Shown here: piece by piece, positions 59,450-64,000 of the stretch | How positions within the stretch are numbered: position 1 is the stretch's first letter | How the letters are laid out: every line of letters starts with the position of its first letter | Assembly: GCF_041435055.1 (NCBI RefSeq) | Contig: NZ_CP108002.1 | Location: 3,038,001-3,102,000 of the forward strand | Length of the DNA: 64,000 nt | Source of the DNA: Streptomyces sp. NBC_00341 | GTDB taxonomy: Bacteria > Actinomycetota > Actinomycetes > Streptomycetales > Streptomycetaceae | Reading direction: 5' to 3' | Program-made: the position numbers and the translations under genes | Notes under the pieces: generated by a model | The model's database searches: none | Seen by the model: the letters and a program-made list of their open reading frames with translations, nothing else | Told to the model about the DNA's origin: nothing

Positions 59450-60214
59450 TCAGCCGCGTCCGCTCAGGTGGGCGGTGAAGGAGAACCGGTCGCCGCGGAA
59501 CAGGGTCCGCACCCGCTCCAGCGGCTGCCCGCCCGCGTCCCGCGAGACCCGGTGGATCAGCAGCATGGGCAGCGCGGGCGGCGTGCCGATGAGCAGCGCC
59601 TCGCGCGGGGTGGCGAGCACGGTCTCGATCCGCTCGTCCGCGTCACCGAAGGAGATCCCGAGCCGGTCGTGGAGGTAGGCGTAGAACGACGAGTCGGGGT
59701 CGAACTCCCCCGCCAGGTCCGGCATCCGGGCCACGCTGACGTACGTGCTCTCCAGGCCGACCCGGTCGTCGTCGGCGAGCAGCACCCGCTCCAGGTGCCA
59801 GACCGGCTCCCCGCGCTCCGCCCCGATCTCGGCGGCGAGCGCCTCCGGGCAGGGGAAGCGTTCCAGTCCGATGAGATGGCGTCCCGGGGTGCGGCCCTGC
59901 CGGCGTACGCCCTCCGTGTAGCTGGCGAGGGAGAGCGGCTGCTCCAGCTTGGGGCCCGCGACCACCGTGCCCCGGCCCTGCCGGGCGAGGCGCCCCTCCA
60001 GGAGCAGTTCGCGCAGCGCCTGGCGCACGGTCTCGCGCGACACCCCGTAGCGCAGGGCGAGATCGCGCTCCGGCGGGAGCATGCCGCCCTCGCCCAACTC
60101 CTCGATGAGGGCGGATACATGGGCCTTCACGGCGTAGTACTTGGGAATACGGCCGTGCTCCGGGATGCCGGAGCGGATCGGTGCGCCAGGTGCCTGGTCG
60201 TGCGGGTAGTCCAC
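59450..60214 (-). CDS. GntR-family regulator, HutC/UTRA subfamily (probable phosphonate regulator)
   Basis: The ~254-residue protein (from GTG 60214; ATG 60238 is an alternative) has a winged helix (RIPKYYAVKAHVSALIEELG, LPPERDLALRYGVSRETVRQ) and a UTRA effector domain (~110-245). It is a relative of DasR and PhnF. It is directly upstream of, and co-oriented with, the phosphonate operon, separated by the operator-like site A. Repression relieved by aminoethylphosphonate or a downstream metabolite is inferred. Confidence 0.85.
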   Translation of the reverse strand: MDYPHDQAPGAPIRSGIPEHGRIPKYYAVKAHVSALIEELGEGGMLPPERDLALRYGVSRETVRQALRELLLEGRLARQGRGTVVAGPKLEQPLSLASYTEGVRRQGRTPGRHLIGLERFPCPEALAAEIGAERGEPVWHLERVLLADDDRVGLESTYVSVARMPDLAGEFDPDSSFYAYLHDRLGISFGDADERIETVLATPREALLIGTPPALPMLLIHRVSRDAGGQPLERVRTLFRGDRFSFTAHLSGRG

Positions 60215-60259
60215 GGCTCGATGGTGGCAGACGGACATGAACACCGGTCGACGCTCCGG

Positions 60260-60358
60260 CACTCGGCGGCCGGAAGTCGGCGCCGGAACGTCAGCGCCGG
60301 GACCTCACCGGCGGAAGTCAGCGGCGGAATGTCAGCGCCGGGACGTCACCGGCGGGCG
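60260..60358. repeat. 14-bp tandem array across the stop of the LAxTG-protein gene
   Basis: On the minus strand, units such as CCGCCGGTGACGTC, CCGGCGCTGACATT, CCGCCGCTGACTTC, CCGCCGGTGAGGTC and CCGGCGCTGACGTT follow each other with period 14, then two decayed units. Five units contain TGA; the first of these (TCA at 60346-60348) is the gene's real stop. Confidence 0.85.
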
Positions 60359-61542
60359 CGGCGCGTCCGGCGCGACCAGACCACCATCGCTCCGCCGCCG
60401 ATCAGGAAACCGGAGACGGTGAGGACCGGCCGGGGCAACGCCACGGGGATACCGGTCCTGGCCAGCTCCGGGACCCCGGCCGGGTCCCGGCCGGGTGCGA
60501 CGGGGCGCGGGGTGCCGGTGGCGGCGCCACTGGGGCGCGGGCTGGGCCGGGTGCCGTCGGGGAGGCGGCCGGGCTCCTCGGCCGTGCCGTCGTTCTCCCG
60601 GCCGGTGCCGTCGCTCTCGTGGCCCTTGCGGACCTCGCCGGTGCCGTCGTTCTCCCGGCCGGTCCCGTCCCTGTCCACGCCCGCCCCGCCGCCGTCCTCG
60701 ACCACGGTGAACACGTAGTCCTCCGACTCACCGACCCACTCCCCGTCGCTGCCCTTCGGTGCCGTACCCGTCTCGCCCGTGCCGCTGTCACCCGTGGCGC
60801 GGTCGCTGCCGCCGCCCGCCGGGTGCTTGCGCTGGACGATCGCGGCGTTGGCGGTGATCCGGCCGGGGCCGGTGTCGGAGGTGAACGCGAGCCGGACCTG
60901 GACGGTGACGGTGCGGCCGGCGGGCACGGTGAAGCCCTCGAAGGCGTCGTCGCCGGTGCCGCCGAAGACGCCGATGTGCTCGTTCCGGTCGGTCGTCTCC
61001 CAGGTGACACGGTGTTCCACGTCCGGGTGGGCGCGCTCGGAGAACTTCAGCTGGATCTGGTCCGAGGTCAGCTTGCGGTCCTCGTCGGTGAGGACCAGGA
61101 CCGGGTGGATGGACCGGCAGGCCCGTGAGGTGGTGTTGGTCAGGTCCAGGAACCAGGTGCCGTAGCCGCCGCCGGACGCGTAGGTGTCGGGGCCGCCGTG
61201 GATCCGGGTGTCGATCGGGAAGTCGGCCGCCTCCGGATCACCGCAGGCGGGCTGCTGCTCGGCCGCGACAGCGGTGACGGCGGCCGGTGCGCCGGCCGCG
61301 GAGGCCTGCCCCGCGGCCGAAGCCGCCAGGGCGGAGGTCAGCGGAGTGGCCGGGGTCGCGGCCGGATTGCGCTGCGGCGCCGCGGACGCGTTCGCCGCTC
61401 CGCCGAGCACGACGGCGGGGACGACACTGGCCGCGGCCAGCCCGAGCACCAGCCCGTGCCGGGGCCGCCCCGTGGGCCCGGACGGGGGCGGCGGCGCGGG
61501 GTGTTCCGGGGGTGTGGCGGGCGGGGGCGGTGTGGCGGGCAT
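60346..61542 (-). CDS. Cell-wall-anchored protein with LAxTG-type sorting signal
   Basis: The ~398-residue product begins with a Pro-rich stretch, then a hydrophobic signal segment (GLVLGLAAASVVPAVVLGGA). An extracellular beta domain covers ~100-245 (STWF-like YGTWFLDLTNTTSRACRS ... RVTWETTDRNEHIG). A repetitive linker (GTGRENDGT repeated, ~285-330) follows. The C-terminus is ELARTG (360-364) plus a hydrophobic helix (VLTVSGFLIGGGAMVVW) and SRRTRRARR. LAxTG is the known recognition sequence of Streptomyces class E sortases, the enzymes that anchor chaplins. Function of the exposed domain is unknown. Confidence 0.75.
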   Translation of the reverse strand: MPATPPPPATPPEHPAPPPPSGPTGRPRHGLVLGLAAASVVPAVVLGGAANASAAPQRNPAATPATPLTSALAASAAGQASAAGAPAAVTAVAAEQQPACGDPEAADFPIDTRIHGGPDTYASGGGYGTWFLDLTNTTSRACRSIHPVLVLTDEDRKLTSDQIQLKFSERAHPDVEHRVTWETTDRNEHIGVFGGTGDDAFEGFTVPAGRTVTVQVRLAFTSDTGPGRITANAAIVQRKHPAGGGSDRATGDSGTGETGTAPKGSDGEWVGESEDYVFTVVEDGGGAGVDRDGTGRENDGTGEVRKGHESDGTGRENDGTAEEPGRLPDGTRPSPRPSGAATGTPRPVAPGRDPAGVPELARTGIPVALPRPVLTVSGFLIGGGAMVVWSRRTRRARR

Positions 61543-61714
61543 GAGGGCGGCCTTCGCTGTTCGCGGAAACGGTCGGCTCGCCCCGGACCCGGAGTCCACC
61601 GGCATGGACCCGCGACGCTGCCACGCCCTTCGGGGCGTCCGCGTGCAGACATGCCGAGGGGCCGCCCGGCCGGCGGCGCGGAACCCCTCGATCAGCCGAG
61701 CCGCGCCGGCTCCG

Positions 61715-61800
61715 CCCCCGTTCGGAGTCCCTCACCGCCCCGTTCAGGTTCCCTCACCGCCCCGTTCGGGTCCCCGCCCCGTTCGGGTTCCCTCACCCGT
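61715..61800. repeat. ~22-bp tandem array across the ROK gene stop
   Basis: The plus strand shows repeats of CCCCGTTCGGGTTCCCTCACC from ~61715 to ~61800, with four imperfect units, one shortened (GTCCCCGC). Three units include TCA, read as TGA on the minus strand; the one at 61793-61795 is the ROK stop. Confidence 0.85.
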
Positions 61801-62908
61801 CCCGCTCCGCGTCGTTGCCGCCGACGCGGCCGAACAGCGGGGCCAGGACCAGTTGCGCCGCCCCCTCGGCCACCGGCCGGTCGCCTCCGCCGGCGGTGAC
61901 GTCCGGTACCGGCTCCCCGCCCACGCCGCCGCGCCGGGCCCGCTCGTCGAGCACCGCGCGCACGCCTCGTACGTACGCGTCGGGCTCTGCCGCGATGGTG
62001 CGTCCGCCCAGCACCACCCGGTCGATGTCGAGCAGCGCGACCAGGTTCGCGGCGCCGGTGCCGAGCACCCGCGCGGCCTCGGCCACATCGCCGCGGGCCA
62101 CCGCCGCCAGGCAGAGCGCCTCGATGCAGCCGCGCCCGCCGCAGCCGCACCTCGGACCGTCCAGCTGGACTGTCTGATGGCCGAACTCACCGGCTCCGGT
62201 ACGGGCCCCCCGGTGCAGCGCCCCGCCGAGGACCAGCCCCGCGCCGAGCCCGGTCCCGAGGTGGAGGTAGGCGAAGTCGGCCGGACCCGGTTCCTGGAGG
62301 GCGAGCCCGAGGGCGGCGGCGTTGGTGTCCTTGTCGATGACGACGGGCAGCCCGGTCCGCGCGGTGAGCGCGTCCCCGAGCCGGTAGCCGTCCCACTGCG
62401 GGAATCCGGTGACGCGGTGCAGCACCCCGTCCCGGTGGTCGAGCGGCCCCGGCACCGCCGCGCCCACGCCGAGCACCGGCCCGGCGCCGTCCCCGCGCAC
62501 CTGCGCCACCGCCCCGGCGGCCGCCGCGACCACCTCGTCGGCCGGGGCGCCGAAGTCCAGCGGAGCCGTAGCGCTCGTGACCACGGTGCCCGCGAGGTCG
62601 ACGAGCACCACGCTCAGCCCGTCGCGGTCCAGGTGCAGCCCCACCGCGTGGCCGGCGTCGGGCACCAGACGCAGCACGGTCCGGGGCTTGCCGCCCGTGG
62701 AGGCGCGGTGGCCCGCCTCCGTGGCCAGCCCCTCGGCCCGCAGCCGTGCGGTGATCTTGCTGACGGCCTGCGGGGTGAGCCCCGTCCGCTCGGCCAGTTC
62801 GAGCCGGCTGATCCCGCGCTCGCCCGCGACCCGCAGCAGGTCCAGCACGAGCGCCGCGTTGTGGCCCCGCAGCGTCGGCAGGTTGGCGCCGCTATTACTC
62901 CTGTTCAC
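61793..62908 (-). CDS. ROK-family transcriptional regulator (NagC/XylR-like)
   Basis: The 371-residue protein has an N-terminal winged helix (LRVAGERGISRLELAERTGL, TPQAVSKITARL) and a sugar-kinase-like ROK domain. The latter contains GVGAAVPGPLD, IDKDTNAAALGLAL, YLHLGTGLGAGLVLGG and the zinc motif CGCGGRGCIEA. Such repressors sense sugars. It is divergent from the Gfo/Idh/MocA oxidoreductase gene, and a perfect inverted repeat in the 56-bp gap is the likely operator for both. Its 3' end carries the 22-bp repeat. Confidence 0.9.
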   Translation of the reverse strand: MNRSNSGANLPTLRGHNAALVLDLLRVAGERGISRLELAERTGLTPQAVSKITARLRAEGLATEAGHRASTGGKPRTVLRLVPDAGHAVGLHLDRDGLSVVLVDLAGTVVTSATAPLDFGAPADEVVAAAAGAVAQVRGDGAGPVLGVGAAVPGPLDHRDGVLHRVTGFPQWDGYRLGDALTARTGLPVVIDKDTNAAALGLALQEPGPADFAYLHLGTGLGAGLVLGGALHRGARTGAGEFGHQTVQLDGPRCGCGGRGCIEALCLAAVARGDVAEAARVLGTGAANLVALLDIDRVVLGGRTIAAEPDAYVRGVRAVLDERARRGGVGGEPVPDVTAGGGDRPVAEGAAQLVLAPLFGRVGGNDAERDG

Positions 62909-62931
62909 AGACCCATTGTCGCTGCCGCTTG

Positions 62932-62958
62932 CACTTTGGCAACAGCGTTGCCAAAGTG
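62932..62958. promoter_or_regulatory. Perfect 12+3+12 inverted repeat, probable ROK operator
   Basis: CACTTTGGCAAC (62932-62943), spacer AGC, GTTGCCAAAGTG (62947-62958) form a perfect palindrome. It lies 23 bases upstream of the ROK start and 6 bases upstream of the oxidoreductase ATG. Its position would block either transcription or translation start of the oxidoreductase. Confidence 0.85.
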
Positions 62959-62964
62959 GAACGC

Positions 62965-64000
62965 ATGACTGCCCACGCGACTCACGAGACCTCCGGCACG
63001 TCCGGGACCCCCCTGCGCGTCGGACTCGTCGGCTACGGCCTGGCGGGTTCCGTCTTCCACGCCCCGCTGATCGCCGCGACCGACGGCCTCGTCCTGGACA
63101 CGGTCGTCACGTCGAACGAGGAGCGGCGGGAGCAGGCCCGCGCCGAGTTCCCCGGCGTGCGGTTCGCCGCCTCGCCGGACGAGCTGTGGCAGCGGGCGGA
63201 CGAGCTCGACCTGATCGTGATCGCGTCGCCGAACAAGACGCACGTCCCGATCGCCGCCGCCGCGATCAGGGCCGGTCTGCCGGTGGTCGTGGACAAGCCG
63301 ATCGCCGGTTCGGCCGCCCAGGCGCGGGAGCTGGCGGCCCTGGCCGAGGAGCACGGGGTGCTGCTCTCGGTCTTCCAGAACCGCCGCTGGGACAACGACT
63401 TCCTCACTCTGCGCTCACTGCTCGCGGACGGCGCGCTGGGCGAGGTGCAGCGCTTCGAGTCCCGCTTCGAGCGGTGGCGGCCGCAGCCGAAGGGCGGCTG
63501 GCGCGAGTCGGGCGACCCGCAGGAGATCGGCGGGCTGCTGTTCGACCTGGGCAGCCACGTCGTCGACCAGGCGCTGGTCCTGTTCGGTCCGGCGGTGCGG
63601 GTGTACGCGGAGTCGGACGTGCGCCGCCCGGGTGCGGCGGCCGACGACGACACGTTCGTGGCGATCACGCATGCGAACGGGGTCCGCTCGCACCTGTACG
63701 TCAGCGCGACGACGGCCCAGCTCGGCCCGCGTTTCCGGGTGCTCGGCTCCACCGCCGGCTATGTGAAGTACGGCCTCGACCCCCAGGAGGCGGCCCTGCG
63801 CGAGGGTGCCCGCCCGTCGGCGGACGAGCCGTGGGGCGTGGAGGCCGAGGAGCTGTGGGGCCGCCTCGGCTCGGGCGAGTCCCCGCTCACGGGCGGCGGG
63901 GCCCCGGTCCGTACGGTGCCGGGCGACTACCCCGCGTACTACGCGGCGGTCACCGACGCGCTGCGCGGAAAGGGCGAGAATCCGGTGACCGCGCTCCAGG
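62965..64000 (+). CDS. Gfo/Idh/MocA-family oxidoreductase (truncated by window end)
   Basis: An open frame of 345 codons runs to the window edge without a stop. It starts MTAHATHETSGTSG, then the Rossmann motif VGLVGYGLAGSVFHAPLI. It has DLIVIASPNKTHVPIA, VVVDKPIAG (family EKP/DKP motif with catalytic Lys) and LLFDLGSHVVDQAL (catalytic-type Asp/His). It is an NAD(P)-dependent sugar or inositol-type dehydrogenase. It is divergent from a ROK repressor, fitting a sugar-inducible gene. No Shine-Dalgarno precedes the ATG; GTGGAACGC covers that position, so the transcript may be leaderless or nearly so. Confidence 0.88.
   Translation, partial: MTAHATHETSGTSGTPLRVGLVGYGLAGSVFHAPLIAATDGLVLDTVVTSNEERREQARAEFPGVRFAASPDELWQRADELDLIVIASPNKTHVPIAAAAIRAGLPVVVDKPIAGSAAQARELAALAEEHGVLLSVFQNRRWDNDFLTLRSLLADGALGEVQRFESRFERWRPQPKGGWRESGDPQEIGGLLFDLGSHVVDQALVLFGPAVRVYAESDVRRPGAAADDDTFVAITHANGVRSHLYVSATTAQLGPRFRVLGSTAGYVKYGLDPQEAALREGARPSADEPWGVEAEELWGRLGSGESPLTGGGAPVRTVPGDYPAYYAAVTDALRGKGENPVTALQ

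Noticed and set aside
1..64000. Prophage, integrative element or insertion sequence associated with the tRNA-Lys genes
   Set aside because: No integrase, transposase or flanking attachment duplication was found; the three tRNAs are complete and their downstream sequences differ.

Overview
The window is high-GC actinobacterial DNA and almost certainly a Streptomyces chromosome. The evidence is very strong third-position G/C, frequent GTG starts, Tat and lipoprotein exports, chitin and cellulose-type polysaccharide enzymes, and the cslA-glxA-cslZ hyphal-tip glucan locus. It looks like ordinary core or near-core chromosome. I see no transposase, integrase, phage structural gene, CRISPR array or large biosynthetic cluster.

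Layout. 0-5 kb: end of an aspartate:alanine exchanger and aspartate 4-decarboxylase, a GntR regulator, and a divergent leuA-type gene with a Leu-codon leader peptide and attenuator-like hairpin. 4.8-13.6 kb: a GH18 chitinase directly downstream of an OmpR-type two-component system, a spermidine-synthase-like protein, an NsdA-like TPR regulator, an intergenic repeat array and a histidine phosphatase. 13.9-20.3 kb: a PAP2-like membrane protein, then a tightly coupled trio (Cas4/AddB-like Fe-S nuclease, a large unknown protein, an SF1B helicase) that is my main candidate for an undescribed system, then two small genes and the first of three identical tRNA-Lys(CTT) genes. 20.4-29.8 kb: M6-like metalloprotease, PAS-GGDEF-EAL protein, LysR/MFS pair, luciferase-like monooxygenase, Asp/Glu-racemase-family protein and a hydroxyacid dehydrogenase. 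30-34 kb: an ehuBCDA-like ABC transporter, an IclR regulator and tRNA-Lys 2. 34.4-41.7 kb: an MFS pump with a double operator, an acyl-CoA synthetase, a chitin-active LPMO under a DasR-type box, an SPFH protein, an NlpC/P60 hydrolase and tRNA-Lys 3. 42.3-47.2 kb: cslA-glxA and convergent cslZ. 47.6-51.8 kb: LysR/SDR pair, a sortase with a membrane-anchored partner, and a HAD phosphatase. 51.9-60.2 kb: a phosphonate (2-aminoethylphosphonate) island: secreted phosphodiesterase, four-part ABC importer, PhnX-like hydrolase, FAD oxidoreductase and a GntR/HutC regulator. Two matching operator-like sites tie the secreted enzyme to the uptake and degradation operon. 60.3-64 kb: an LAxTG-type cell-wall protein, a ROK regulator and a divergent Gfo/Idh/MocA oxidoreductase sharing a perfect 12+3+12 inverted repeat; the last gene runs off the end.

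A recurring small-scale theme is short tandem repeats (14, 18, 22 and 26 bp periods) that start inside the 3' end of a gene and copy its stop codon several times. Most starts were chosen by Shine-Dalgarno spacing, overlaps and family length. Function calls rest on motif recognition by eye, with no database search.
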